From assembly GCA_022410635.1 (NCBI GenBank), contig JAJVDF010000417.1, positions 1,126,673 through 1,190,672 on the forward strand: a stretch of DNA of 64,000 nucleotides, given 5' to 3'. This DNA comes from Tretioscincus oriximinensis. Lineage: Eukaryota; Chordata; Lepidosauria; Squamata; Gymnophthalmidae. The position numbers were made by a program, and so were the translations under genes. Of this stretch, positions 24,585 to 36,392 are shown in pieces. The stretch's first letter is position 1; the number at the start of each line of letters is the position of its first letter. The notes under the pieces are model-generated. The model searched no databases, was not told the DNA's origin, and saw only the letters and a list, made by a program, of their open reading frames with translations.

Positions 24585-25105
24585 TCTCTNCGATCCCTTT
24601 CCAATAAACAATGGCACAAAGCAAGGCTGTGTTCTTGGACTAACCCTCTTCACAATTTTCTTCAGCATGATGCTCCAGAGGGTTTCAGGGGTCTTAGACA
24701 AGGAGGATGGAGTCTACATTCAATATTGCAATGATTACAACCTGTTCAGTCTGAAAGCCCACACCAAGACCATGAACCAACTTGTGAAAGAATTTCTGTT
24801 TGCTGCTGCTGTGCTCTTGTATCCCATATGGAATCAGCTGTACAACATATAACAACTTGCTTTGTTGAAGCTGCTGATTTCTTTGGACTAGAAGTTAACC
24901 TGAAGAAAGCAGAAGTCCTGTGTCAGCCTACTTCACAAGAATCTTGTGACTATCCCTCGCATCATTATAGATGAAACAGAGCGGAGGTCAGTCCAACAGT
25001 TCAGCTACGTTGGATGCACCATCACCTCAGATGCCAAGATCAACAAAGAGATTTATAACAGCCTAGCAAAGGCAACTTTTGAACAGTGGAGAGAGTAATG
25101 GTGAC
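24585..25105 (+). mobile_element. Decayed non-LTR reverse-transcriptase fragment
   Basis: Broken frames give INNGTKQGCVLGLTLFTIFF (RT block with GxxQG), then FLFAAD-like residues, FFGLEVNLKKAEVL, and FSYVGCTITSDAKINKEIYN. This order (palm, catalytic region, then the YLG-type block) is that of non-LTR retrotransposon reverse transcriptases. It differs from the CR1, L2 and L1 copies elsewhere in the window. The clade is uncertain. Frameshifts make it inactive. Confidence 0.7.
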
Positions 25106-26590
25106 CTTTAAGCTCAAAAGAAGGTGGATTTCAGCTCAGTTGTCTTGCTGCTGGTTTCTTATTATTTTAGATTGTAAAAAATCTGATTCTTATGCTCAAA
25201 TACTAGTGTTCTTTTAGGTAGTTGATTGGGCATGACTCAGATGGGATAGGAAAGAGCATTACGTACCAGACATATGCACCAGAATAGGACCCCAGGCAAT
25301 ATGACTTTGCCTTGGCAAAAGCAACAGCCAGGAGAAGTGAGGAAGATATGGGTCAAGGGTTGTAGATTGGGAAGTTTTGGCCAAGACAGAGAGGGGTTAC
25401 GACAGAGCAGGATAGGGACCCTAGACTAAAGTGAGGTGGAGGAAGGATATTTCTATTGCATTGTGTCAGTAGGAGTTTATCTGGGCTCTAGATGACCTAC
25501 TACTGCCTTGGCATGTAAATGGCATGGACTAGTGACCTTCGTAAACTAGATTGCCAAGTCTGGACATCACGTTNCCTTGAATATTCTCACATCTAACTTC
25601 TGTGGTTATCAAACTAGCTACATGTATCAGTCATTCCTCAGGGCACACCTCCAAAGACTACACTATAATTACACACTGTATTAAACTTATAGTAAATGCA
25701 GTACATAAAAACATACTGTAATTCAATACTACACAATAATAGTTTGCCAAAGACAAATAAGTGATGTGATACACAAGAAACTGTGTTTGAAAGCATTTCA
25801 GATTTCTGATGCAAACTCTAAAGTTTCCATGGCCTTTACAACTGTTGACTTACTATTAGATCTTTATATCCACTTTAAGTTTGTTTTCAAGCTGATTTTA
25901 TTGCCACTGTTAGGTACACATTTGCAATGGAGGACACATTTGTACTGAGTCCTCTGAAGCTCCTACTGACTGCTAGACAACCTTAAATTATCCTAGGGTG
26001 CAACTTGTGTTCTCTTGTTTGCTTCAATAATTCCACTGTGTGGTTTCTCTTCCATAGAATTGCAATGTATTCCTACTGTTATGAAACTAGAAGAAGTGGA
26101 AGGAAGAGAGAGGGAAACAAAAAAGATGAAAAAAAAACCCCAATCCGTTTAAAATGGGTTTTTTTTTTAATTCAAGCTTTATCCTCATAAATTTACAAAA
26201 TAACAAGAACATGTTATTGAAAGGTTTACATATATCTAACATCATTTATGATCAATCTTACATTTGCAACAACTTGATACAATTTATATTATTTGTGATT
26301 CCATGTTTTATGGGACTGAACAGACATCAAAACAATTAAATTAAAATTTATTTTAAAAACATAATGTTAAAATAATGAAGGAATCTGATAAGGTATAGTG
26401 ATACAAATTAAATGCAACTATTTATTAGTCATTGTATGTTCTAAAGTAAAAGTGACAGGCATTTTGAATTTATGTTTATGTGCTTTGATATTCAATATGT
26501 TCTCTGCTCAGTTACTTTTGCAAATACCTCAGTTCTGCATTAGAAGCAAAAGTTGAATTCTAAACATGACATTGACTCAGTAAACCTGAC
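25106..26590. other. No recognisable gene or repeat
   Basis: Non-coding sequence; nothing diagnostic seen. Confidence 0.5.
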
Positions 26591-26593
26591 TTA

Positions 26594-27560
26594 GGNTGCG
26601 TTCACACGACTATTTTATGCCTCAGTTATAGCGACATTATGATGGTCGCATCACACGTGTTAAGCGCGCATCAGTAAAACTTCCGCTATAAAGGCCATTT
26701 ACTCCNCTATAAACTATTGCTCGGATATTCCGACATTATTGCGGAGAATGTCCGAAACCTCACAGCCAACCTCCATCATCTAGTAGCCAATTTCCTTCCT
26801 CTCCTGTATGACCATTATTAGTGNGAGAGATAGGAGGGGAGAGATGACAGGAGCAAGCGCTTCCTCCTTGCTTCGGCACGGAAATTTGCCCAGCCAGCCT
26901 TCCATCTGCTTTTGAAGGTTTCCTGCCTGGAGATCAGGTCTGAGAAAGGAAGGGGAACATGGACAGACATCCTGTCAACCTCCCCACCTCCTCCTCAGCA
27001 GCCCCCCAAAGCAGGAAACCTCCAAAAGCACACAGAGGTCTGCCGGCTCCATCCACATGGAGCCTAGGCAGAACACAGCCATTTGCTTTTTCCTGTGCAG
27101 CCTAGGTTCCATATGGATGGGGCCAGCAGCTCTCTGTGTGATTTTGGAGGTTTCCTACTTTGGGGGGCTGCTGAGGAGGAGATGGGAAGATTAACATGAC
27201 ATCTGTCCATGCTCCCCTTCCTTTCTCAGACCCGATCTCCAGGCAGGAACCCTCCAAAAGAAGGTGGAGAGCTGGCTGGACAGGAAAAGGCTTCTCGTGA
27301 CACACAGCTGGCTCTACCGCATTGCTTTGGCTGTGTCCTCCTTCCAGTCAGCCCGGCTCTGTTGGGCTGGTTTGAAGGAGGGTAAAGCTGAAGCAACACA
27401 GCAGAGCCGGCTATGTGTCACGAGAAATCAAATACATGTGTGAACAGGACAAGCCATTGTATATTCCGGAATATAGCTTTGTGGTGTGATGGGATAGGCA
27501 TTTGCTATATTCCGGAATATAGCTTTATAGCACTTTTTAGGGTGGCGTGTGAACAGGCCC
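26594..27560. mobile_element. 967-bp Harbinger-like foldback element with two hairpins
   Basis: TTA flanks both ends (26591-26593 and 27561-27563). The ends are GGNTGCGTTCACACG at the left and GTGTGAACAGGCCC at the right. Inside is a large imperfect palindrome centred near 27085: the left arm is about 26885-27070 and the right arm about 27100-27290, with GGAGGTTTCCT, GGGGGGCTGCTGAGGAGG and GGAAGGGGA words facing their complements. A second inverted repeat pairs 27291-27332 with about 27390-27427 (CTTCTCGTGACACA against TGTGTCACGAGAAAT). TATTCCGGAATATAGCTTT occurs twice near the right end. No transposase is present. Confidence 0.75.
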
Positions 27561-27879
27561 TTAGACTGTTACATGTTGAGCTTATCAGAACCTTATGGTC
27601 TGGATCTGATGGTGCCAGGGATAGTGCAGCAATGGATTTTACAGTGAGGTTAGGAACACCCGTCAAGCAGTAGAATTGTCATAACACCCCTCCCTTCCTA
27701 GGACCAGACACACAGTTTCTCTGACTCTACCTATTTCTCTGTTAGATGTTGCTTTAGTGTAACAGCTTAATCCTATTAACTTGCTGTAGAAATGAATCAC
27801 TTAATTTGTTGAAAGTTCATACCTTAAACTAGAGTTGTTGCAAGAATGTGTGACAATGTAGGTGATGCAGCTGAATACC

Positions 27880-28055
27880 TGTTTGGTTTGATATAACCTG
27901 TTTACACGTTAGCAACAAGATCAGCATTTCTCCATCTATGTTGTGGTGTTCATCAATGCCTGAGGCTTGGAGGAACATTGATCTGGCCATGAGCCTCCCA
28001 GCCCACAGCCGTGGCAACCTCCAGCAGCTTCAGCACCCATTCACTCACCTTGAAC
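27880..28055 (+). repeat. Dispersed repeat, copy 1
   Basis: TTTACACGTTAGCAACAAG, TCTCCATCTATG, GGAACATTGATCTGGCCATG and CCACAGCC followed by CTCCAGCAG recur in order at 29215-29385. This is probably a non-autonomous transposon of unknown type. Confidence 0.65.
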
Positions 28056-28471
28056 TCCTTGTTTATTCCATTTCTTTCTTACACAAGTTTCCCTTTGCAA
28101 CAAAAGAAGGATTAAAGCACAAGTTTCCCCTGTCTACTCAGGATCTAGTCACCAGCATGTTTTTAAACCAATTTCAATCCTGAAGAACGAGTCTGAAAAC
28201 CAGAACACACACTCCACTTTAATCCAGTCCAGTTCCTCCTGAAGATGGTCTAGAAACGTTCAAAAGTTCACTTTATCATTGCCACCCCCAAAATAATATA
28301 CCCTAATACATGATAAGTATTCTAAACTTGCACAGAAGTGGTTCCCATTACAGAACAAAGCCCCCACTCTGTACACAATTAAGTACTGGAATTAGGGCTG
28401 CCATATTTTGGCAGCACAAAACCAGGACGGGGTGGGGGTGCATGCACATGCGCACACACACATGTGCACAT

Positions 28472-28533
28472 ATGGACGCTTGTAGTGAGACAGGCAGAAC
28501 CTCTCTTCTGCCTGTCTCACCACAAGCGTCCAT
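28472..28533. repeat. Hairpin with 28-bp arms
   Basis: ATGGACGCTTGTAGTGAGAC at 28472 faces its complement ending at 28533 around a 6-base loop (CCTCTC), with one mismatch. Outside, CA/TG dinucleotide runs extend the pairing. It may be a small foldback element. Confidence 0.8.
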
Positions 28534-28699
28534 GTGTGTGTGCGTGCGTGTTTTCTAAGTAAGAGTTAACATATGAGCAAGAGTTACTTGTATCAAAACT
28601 AGTTACCACTGGAAGAACAGATTGCTGGAATAAATTGGCCACAGGTCTAAGTCATCAAGATATTCACTGACCGTGATCTTATGGCTTTGTTACAGAAAC

Positions 28700-28860
28700 A
28701 GGCANGAATGGCTCAGTCGCTAAGGCTCATCTTAGCCTTAGCGATTGGGGTTCAAAACCCTGTGTCGGATGTGGGGAGGGGTGAGCACCTTCTCCTACCT
28801 AGCCCATAGCTCTAGCCAACCCAAAACCCAGTCCTCCTCCTCCTTCTTCTTTTTCTTCAA
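28700..28860 (+). mobile_element. tRNA-like SINE fragment
   Basis: GAATGGCTCAGTCGCTAAGG resembles a tRNA A box, and GGGGTTCAAAACCCTG a B box. The end has CTCCTCCTCCTTCTTC, like the pyrimidine tail at 49770-49796. CGCTAAGGCT and AGCCTTAGCG form a 10-bp palindrome around six bases. It is not a functional tRNA because the spacing and stem pairing do not fit. Confidence 0.5.
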
Positions 28861-29214
28861 TTATGGAATTTACCAAGGACACAGGAAGGGAGAGTATGCA
28901 ATTCTACATTCCTTAAGTGTTTCAATGGTGCTGTTTTTTCCTCTGTGCATTAGACCCTGCATGATATAGTTTATTCCACTAATGCAACTGTCTGATGGAT
29001 TTCAAAAAAGTTCTATTGTTTTAGAAGCAATTCATCACTATTTTCACCCCTTCACAACTCTTCTCAATGTTCATTTAGATAGGAAACATATGTGAAAAGG
29101 AGTTATATGTTAGAAGATGAGTGAGAAGTGAGGATGGAATCTATAGATACAAAACTGCCTCCACAATTGGTCCTAAAAATCTGGAATGGACCAATCAGGA
29201 GGCTTCTGTTGTAC

Positions 29215-29385
29215 NTGCAGCGACCCGTTCACATGTTAGCAGCCAGATCAATATTCTCCATCTATGGCATTGCAGAAACCGTTGTGTGAGGATTGAAGGA
29301 ATGTTGATCTGGCCATTTGCCCATGTGCCCTCAGCCACTGACTCCAGCAGTCTCGGCACTTGCTCGCATGCCTTGTGGTCCTTAC
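29215..29385 (+). repeat. Dispersed repeat, copy 2
   Basis: TTCACATGTTAGCAGCCAG, TCTCCATCTATGGC, GGAATGTTGATCTGGCCATT and CTCCAGCAGTCTC parallel the copy at 27880-28055. Confidence 0.65.
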
Positions 29386-32300
29386 CAACCAAGGGCTGCA
29401 AGTTGGCAGTCCTATGCAGTACCAATCAGAGGCTGCCATGAATGAGTTGACATTGTCAAGGGATAAGCAAAGTGGGGTGTTCACCTCCACATAGGTTTAC
29501 CTGCTCTTCAGAGCACCTGCTGGGCTATGAACGCAGGCCCAACCTTCAGCCTCATTGCTGGGGTTGAACACAAACCCTCATATAGCCCACAGGCCTTTTT
29601 TCTGCTAAGCTTCCTGCTACTGGAAGAGCCTATTACACAGAAAGACACAAGGGAGGAAGACTTTATCACAGTCTCCCTTTTAAATAATGTGAGATACTGA
29701 AGTATTGTTGCGATCGGAGTCACAACATATATGAGACACGTGGTGGATTTTCATGGACCCTTCAGAACGCTGTGAGGTCATCGTTCTGATGAATCTCCAG
29801 ACCTCACCTTGGTGCTCCTTTTTACTGAGATATCAGAAGGCTTGGTTATTATAGAATTTGAAGATCTTAAGTGAGCATTTCAATCATGTCAAAGCCCTTA
29901 AAATTGTTGGACTGGTCCATCAACAGCTGAATTTCGGAAGGCTGAAATTACACACATCAGTTATCAACCACAGTTATGAGTTACTACTGTTTCAGCATCA
30001 AGGTTCACATATAAAGCGCTGTTTGTGTGAAAAATGAAAGAAAAGGAAATAAATATTATTTTTCATCCCTAATTACCAGTGAGACTCACTATAGTTATGA
30101 TGATTATTGTGATTATGATTATTATTAGTTTTTAAATCAGATTAGAGGAAACTTAATTAGACTTATTCATTTTGGGTACTCTTTAATCTAGTTTCAATGA
30201 AACTGGTTTAGAAGTGGTTACCATTCCCCGCAAGCATGAATATTTTAAGAAACAGAGACAAAATCTCACAAATACTGCAGCAACAAAAAATATGCGGAAG
30301 GACTTAAGAGGAATGGATGATATCATGAATGGAAAAGTAATTAGTTAAGCCAGAATTAATTTGGTTGTTTCTAGCAAGAAAGCAACTTCAAAATATCTCA
30401 GAATCCGACAGAGTTGTCTTCCATCTGAATGTAACATTAACTGTTGTTTGACACTACTTTATGTTTCTAATAGAAACCAAAGTTTTGCTGTTTTAAGGTA
30501 GAGGTGTATGCTATACTAGCTAATTCAGTTATTCAGCCTGGTGCTATTTACTTTCCACTTATTGGAAATGCATTTGCATGATGCAGTTCCTACATTTAAC
30601 TGTTGGACATTGGTGAAATGCTTTACTTAATGTATTTTCCCCTTCTATTACATTTTCTTACTAATTCAGTTAGACTCTATCTGTTCTCACATTGCTTTTC
30701 CTCAAGCATCTTCTCACTAAGGACTCCAGTATTCTTCCTAATGAAACAGTGGGCTAAAATTGCTTCATTTTCTCCTCCAGTCATCTTAATTTATATTTGA
30801 AAAAACTAATTGTCTATGTGTTGTTGGAAATCTGTTTACATCCACGTTGGCATTGTGCTTTGGAAAATATAGAGAGATGGCAAGAGCTGCATTTAAACTG
30901 GTTTTAAAATGTTATTTTCTATTGCAGCATTTGATAGCTAGATTAACATTTTATCACTTTAATGGCTGCAGATGGATTAAAAGGACATCTCAGAATAACA
31001 TCTATATTTAATAAAATGTTTTGTTTTTGTTTTTGTTTTAAAAAAATGCTTACAACTAATGTGGTGCTTCACATTCTGCTTCATATTAGACATGTAGAAG
31101 TTTGACAACTGTGGGAGGCAGAGAAAGCTAAAACACAGGGTTTTAGTTTTATGTATACTGTATGTGTTTACTTCTAGAGGTACAGTTCTCTAGGAAATTG
31201 ATAAAACACAGGTTATATCCGTTATGTCTAGGGGGCATGTTGGACTATGTCCACATAAGCACAGAACTGATATCCAGTTACCAGTTGAATTTCAATCTAT
31301 GATGATGAAATCAGGGACTTGCTTGGGGCCAATCAGAAAATACATTATCAGTGTTCTGTCTCNACCCCTTTATTCAGCTTGGTGAAGAGAAAGGGTATGG
31401 GAGGAATGACAAATATATTTTCCACACATATAGTAAAGTTAAGTCATAGTGTGTGTGGGAGAGAGATCCAGGGCTTTTCTTTATCACATGCTAATAAAAG
31501 ATAAGAGAGACTTTAACCCATCTTAGCATGCTCCATCATAAAAGGTAAACTAGAAAGGGGGAGAAATGTATTTTTAATGACAAAATATACTCCTGTAGAA
31601 GGACCACTGATCAGAAGATTCCAGTGATGGCTCCCAAACTGACCCAGTCTTTGAAGACAGTAGTTGGGATTGGATTGATTATTCTAATACACGTAGCCTT
31701 GATTTGCCCCAATAAAAATTCATATCTCAAGATAAATGGGAAAAGGAACTAAATGGACAGAACTATACACCATAAAGGGAAGAAATATTGGTCTAAACAC
31801 CTAGAAAAACAAGCCACAGAATGTTACTAGTGACAAGCAGAAGAGTTTCATGAAAAGATGTATTAGAAACAAGAATATATTACTACTTCAGAAAAACAAA
31901 TTTTTCTTCACTAAAACTCTCAGGTCTAAAACAATTTGCATAAAGCAGGCTATGCCTTGTCATGCTGCCCTGCTGGAGTGGACTAACCTAGGGAAGATAT
32001 TATCTTTGGTTTAATGGAACCTAAAATCTTAACAGTAAAAGTGGATACCATTTGTTGTGAATATAAAATCCTGAAAAGTGAACAGAACTCTCTTAGGAGA
32101 TAAAAATTTGCTGTTGCTTCTTATTTTTCACAATAAGCTTTATATGTGTTTGTGTAGAACAGTAATGATACCCAATTATTGAAGCCAGAAGCCATTTATC
32201 AACATTATTACAGATGGAAAATTCCTATGGGTTTACATATCCAGGTCTCATTAAATAGTTCTGGCTCAAACAAGGGAACTATATTGGTTAGTAAAGAAAA

Positions 32301-34089
32301 AGGAACACTTTTTGTGTTTATATTTCTTTCCTCTAATTTGCTTGTCTGGCTGATCTCTACAACCTCGTATCCCTAAAACATGTGATTTATATCGTGTCTA
32401 TTTTTATTATCATAAATTGCAATGGGATGGCATCTATGGTGCAGTAAAATCTAGATCAAAAAGTACATTTCTCCTATTCAATATTAATAAAACATTCATA
32501 TTTAACAATAACATTTCTTTCAAACATGAAAATAATTGTTGTACAGAATACAGTTTCCACATCCTCTGTTCTTGCTGACTGCTAACAATTATTCATTTTG
32601 ATAATCATTATAATATCTGACAGTATGCACATGAGAAAAACAACACATAAGAATGTAGTAAACCCAAAATCAGAATGCATAGGCTACGATTTTCAAAGTA
32701 TATAGCCATGCCTTATTTCTACAGTGAGAGACCCCTAGGAATGGGCACCATGTCACAGTACAGTTTTTTTGTTTCCATACTGTACAGATAGCTGTAGGTC
32801 CTCATGGATAAGTCATCTGTCTGTCCTTGAGGTGTTATTGCCCACCTTTATTGTATAGCAAGTGTCTTACGCCATTATAGTCAGTGTCTCATTGTGTGTC
32901 CTCTAAGGTATCTAGCAGATGGAGGCATACCCAAGATATAAATCTTGATATACATATTTAGATAAAGCAAAAAAAATCTCATGGAAACCTAAGAAACTGT
33001 TACAAATAGCAAAGACTAGAGATGTAGTACTTGCACAATATTGAATCAATAATCTTTGAACACCTATGGCAATTTTCTGTACATGTAGATTTAAAGGCAG
33101 GAACTGTAGCATAATGAGAAGATACATTTAAACTCCGAGCACTGGAAAATGTGGCAAGCTGGACCAATAGATACATTGCATTGAAGGCCACTTTGACAAA
33201 CATTATTCCCCCTTTCATGCAAATTTCAAGGAAAGAAGGAAAAAAGGAAGGAATCTATCTAAATGATAAATGGGGAGAAAACACAATACTTCTAGTGTGT
33301 TGGCTTTTTGAACACAACAATCTAAGTTATGAATAAAAGGCAAAACATATTTCTTTGGCTCCAACAGTATCCATTTAAACTCTTCCCACTACTATGATCA
33401 ACTGGATCACTCAAACTGCCTATTACCTTTTTGTGAACCAATATGAGCTCCCAGTCCTCTGCCCACTTCCAAATGTAATGCAGGTTTGTTATTTTGTATG
33501 ATCATTAATTCAGAATTATACAGNCTTGGTGCAAAGGCACAGAATGGTTTTGTACCAGAAAAATAGATAAAGTTATTGGGCATGAAATGCTATAAAAACA
33601 GAACCTGACCTAAATGCATGGAAGTCATTGTGAGAGGCAGTAGTAATCCCATTTAAAAAGTGAAGCTCTACTTTGAAGAGAGAAAAAAAGAAAATAAAAG
33701 TACATNCTCATCTGTGACTTTCCCTCCCCTTTTTGCCAACAAGAAACTAAATTATTGCAAAGGGGGTAATCAATGCCCCAGTCTTGATCCAACTGGAAAT
33801 GCTTAGAATTTGACCATGATTGATGCATGCCAACCAGAGTGATTTTTCAAAGTTGGACAAAATAGTATGATGAAACATGTCAGGCACGGATATACACATG
33901 TGGGCTACATGTGTATATTTCTGTAGAACATTATCCGATCATAACCAAAGAAACCTTAACTATATAACAGAAAAAATCATAAATTCCATGTTGTTTTTGT
34001 ATCATACTTATTCCTACATTATTTGCGTTCCATTTTTATTGTTTTCTTCCCCTTTGAAATCTTATCAATTGGAAGTTTTTGTTCCTTTT
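29386..34089. other. No recognisable gene
   Basis: About 4.7 kb of AT-rich sequence. I see no exon with a convincing coding pattern plus splice sites, no RNA gene and no clear transposon ends. Confidence 0.45.
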
Positions 34090-34104
34090 AAAAGTTCAGT
34101 TTGG

Positions 34105-36252
34105 GTTCAATTTGGGTTTATTAAAGGCAGACAAATATCAGACCCAATTCGAACTGTCATCAATATCATAAATCATGCACAAAGCAACAGAAGACCGGTA
34201 GCCTTATTAAAATTGGACGTATACAAGGCGTTTGATTCTATAAACCATACATACATACAAAATTTATGTTCAAAATACAATATGGGAGAAAATTTCANTA
34301 GGACCATTAAAAGCATGTACTCACAAAATAAAGCCAGAGTCAGGATTAACCAAGGAGTTTCTCAATTTGAGGATATAAGCAGTGGAGTCAAACAAGGCTG
34401 CCCCCTATCTCCACTAATTTTCATCTTAGCTATAGAGTTACTTGCAGATAAAATTCGTGATGACAACAACANTGAAGGATACCATGTCGCAAATGACGAG
34501 ATTAAAATTCAAATGTATGCAGACGATGCATTATTGATCCTCAAGAATCCCAGAACCGCCATTCCCTTAGTAAAAGCTCATACTGATAACTTTGAGAATT
34601 TATCCGGTCTTAAGATAAACGTTACCAAATCGGAATTATTAATGATAAACATCTCTAGGGAAGATCGTACTCAGATCAGAACTGAATCGGGATTAAACGC
34701 ACAGTTAAAAAAGATAAAATATTTGGGAGTTTGGATCTCTAAAAATTTACAAAAGTTAACAGATATTAATTATAAACCNATTTGGAAAAAGGTCAAAAAG
34801 AAGCTAAATCAATGGAAAAATAAACAATGGAGCCTATCAACCAAAATCAATGCATTCAATATGATGATCCTGCCCAAATTTTTATTTTTATTTCAAACCT
34901 TACCAGCCATCANTNCTAATGAAAAAATTAAATTATGGGAAAGAGAAATAAAACTTTGGATGCTGAACGGAAAAATAAACAGGATATCGAACATAACCTT
35001 ATATTCGCCAAGGAATAAGACTGGATGGGGACTCCCCTCATTAAAAATATACTTCGAGGCTTTTCAACTTCTAAAAATATTCCAACTGGAACATTTTAGG
35101 AGCAGAAAATCAATAAGGCGGGAGCTAGAGATCAATAAATTAAAATATAAATCTATATTAAACCCTACNTACAGCAGAGCCATCACTAAACAATGGCTAA
35201 TGCCAATGTTAACAAGCTACAAAGTCTGGAAATCAAATGTGAAGTTAATAACAAACAATTGGAGACAACTAGCCTCGATTATAGCCTTAAACACTAANGG
35301 CCAGGAAGCCCTCCATGAATATTTGGAATTTCTAAGTACTCANGATTTCAAAAGAATTAGAGACTTAATAAATAATCAAGGTTTTATAATAAACAGGGAA
35401 AAAATAAGAAGAATTACCGCACAAGAGGGCCAGAGATTCTGGCTGCAACAACATGCTCTGGCGAATATTCTTAATAACCATCAATTAAAAGCAAGTATGA
35501 CAGGAATATCCAAAATGGAAAATGTTATAACAAGTGTCATAAAGGGAGAGAAAAGATTAATAAAAGAAATATATAGTTTAATTAACAGCAGCAAGCATGA
35601 TAATAGTATTAAATTGTTTGAATACTGGAACCAGGAAATGCCCAATATGAGAAGCAGATGGTCAGAATGGTTATCAAGATATCAAAGATANAAAGATATT
35701 AGAATACGAGAAACTGAGTTAAAAAAATTTACAAAATGGTACAGGACACCTACCCAGATANCCCATATGGCCAGGACATCCCCACTATGCTGGCATNGAT
35801 GTGATGAGAGAGGGANCTATATGCACATGTGGGCAACGTGCCCGGCAGTCAGACAATTCCATCAACTCATAAGAACCCAGGTTCACAATATAACAAATAT
35901 TAATCTCCCTGACANGGACGAATGCTGGTTATTCGGNGTATTAGACCCTCTAACTTTAAGGGCAGAAGAAAAATTGTTTATAGAAAATGCCATCTTGGCG
36001 GGGCATTTAGCATTAGCCAGAGGGTGGAAGGATCAGAGGAAATGGAAACTCGAATTATGGTGGGAGTATATAATTGAATTTTTATTATTTGATGTCTTAC
36101 GNGNATATAGACTGCATGNTTTAGGGCTTCCAATATCTCTACAATGGACCACAAAATGGAGTAATCTCATCGCCTTTGCGAATTCCAGAGACTCATATAC
36201 TCTACTCAACGAAACTCTCCTGATGATACAGGAACAAAGACTGATAGCCTGA
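34105..36252 (+). CDS. L1 ORF2 protein, C-terminal two thirds (RT and cysteine motif)
   Basis: This is the reverse-transcriptase part of an L1 ORF2 protein, which copies L1 RNA into the genome. Visible blocks in order: GFIKGRQISDPIRTVINII, LLKLDVYKAFDSI, SSGVKQGCPLSPLIF, and the catalytic QMYADDALL (YADD at 34516-34527). Next come KYLGVWISKN and, near the end, CWHxC (from 35788) followed by HMWATC (to 35841), the L1 zinc-knuckle-like motif. The N-terminal endonuclease is missing because of 5' truncation. The open frame continues upstream into non-L1 flank up to 33877, which is coincidental. N bases prevent a firm statement that it is stop-free; the codon at 35689-35691 reads TAN. Confidence 0.88.
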   Translation, partial: VQFGFIKGRQISDPIRTVINIINHAQSNRRPVALLKLDVYKAFDSINHTYIQNLCSKYNMGENFXRTIKSMYSQNKARVRINQGVSQFEDISSGVKQGCPLSPLIFILAIELLADKIRDDNNXEGYHVANDEIKIQMYADDALLILKNPRTAIPLVKAHTDNFENLSGLKINVTKSELLMINISREDRTQIRTESGLNAQLKKIKYLGVWISKNLQKLTDINYKXIWKKVKKKLNQWKNKQWSLSTKINAFNMMILPKFLFLFQTLPAIXXNEKIKLWEREIKLWMLNGKINRISNITLYSPRNKTGWGLPSLKIYFEAFQLLKIFQLEHFRSRKSIRRELEINKLKYKSILNPXYSRAITKQWLMPMLTSYKVWKSNVKLITNNWRQLASIIALNTXGQEALHEYLEFLSTXDFKRIRDLINNQGFIINREKIRRITAQEGQRFWLQQHALANILNNHQLKASMTGISKMENVITSVIKGEKRLIKEIYSLINSSKHDNSIKLFEYWNQEMPNMRSRWSEWLSRYQRXKDIRIRETELKKFTKWYRTPTQIXHMARTSPLCWHXCDERGXYMHMWATCPAVRQFHQLIRTQVHNITNINLPDXDECWLFXVLDPLTLRAEEKLFIENAILAGHLALARGWKDQRKWKLELWWEYIIEFLLFDVLXXYRLHXLGLPISLQWTTKWSNLIAFANSRDSYTLLNETLLMIQEQRLIA

Positions 36253-36267
36253 TATCCCATTCCAGTT

Positions 36268-36306
36268 GTGGGAGGGGGGAGGCTTTGGGAGGGGGGTGGG
36301 AAGGGG
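36268..36306 (+). repeat. G-rich tract of the L1 3' UTR
   Basis: Five or more G runs (GTGGGAGGGGGGAGG, then GGGAGGGGGGTGGGAAGGGG) lie just after the ORF2 stop. A G-rich polypurine tract able to form a G-quadruplex is a known property of mammalian L1 3' UTRs. Here it is seen directly in this L1. Confidence 0.75.
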
Positions 36307-36392
36307 TTTTTGTTTTAAATGTATGTAATTTGTTTTGAAAATTCAAATAAATAATAACTTTAAAAATAAAAATAAAAAAAAAGTTCAGTTTG

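Larger units (their letters stand above)
34104..36378 (+). mobile_element. 5'-truncated L1 LINE with 14-bp target duplication
   Basis: AAAAGTTCAGTTTG occurs at 34090-34103 and exactly again at 36379-36392, enclosing a reverse-transcriptase frame, a short 3' UTR with a G-rich tract, and an A-rich end. This is the classic product of target-primed reverse transcription with 5' truncation. The perfect duplication and open frame make it one of the youngest insertions here. It carries 17 single N bases, well above the density elsewhere in the window. Confidence 0.9.

Noticed and set aside
28700..28775. A tRNA gene
   Set aside because: A- and B-box-like words are present, but a cloverleaf cannot be drawn, and a SINE-like pyrimidine tail follows.
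33877..34104. Open frame upstream of the L1 as part of a 791-codon protein
   Set aside because: The 14-bp target duplication ends at 34103, so the upstream codons are flanking DNA read through by chance.
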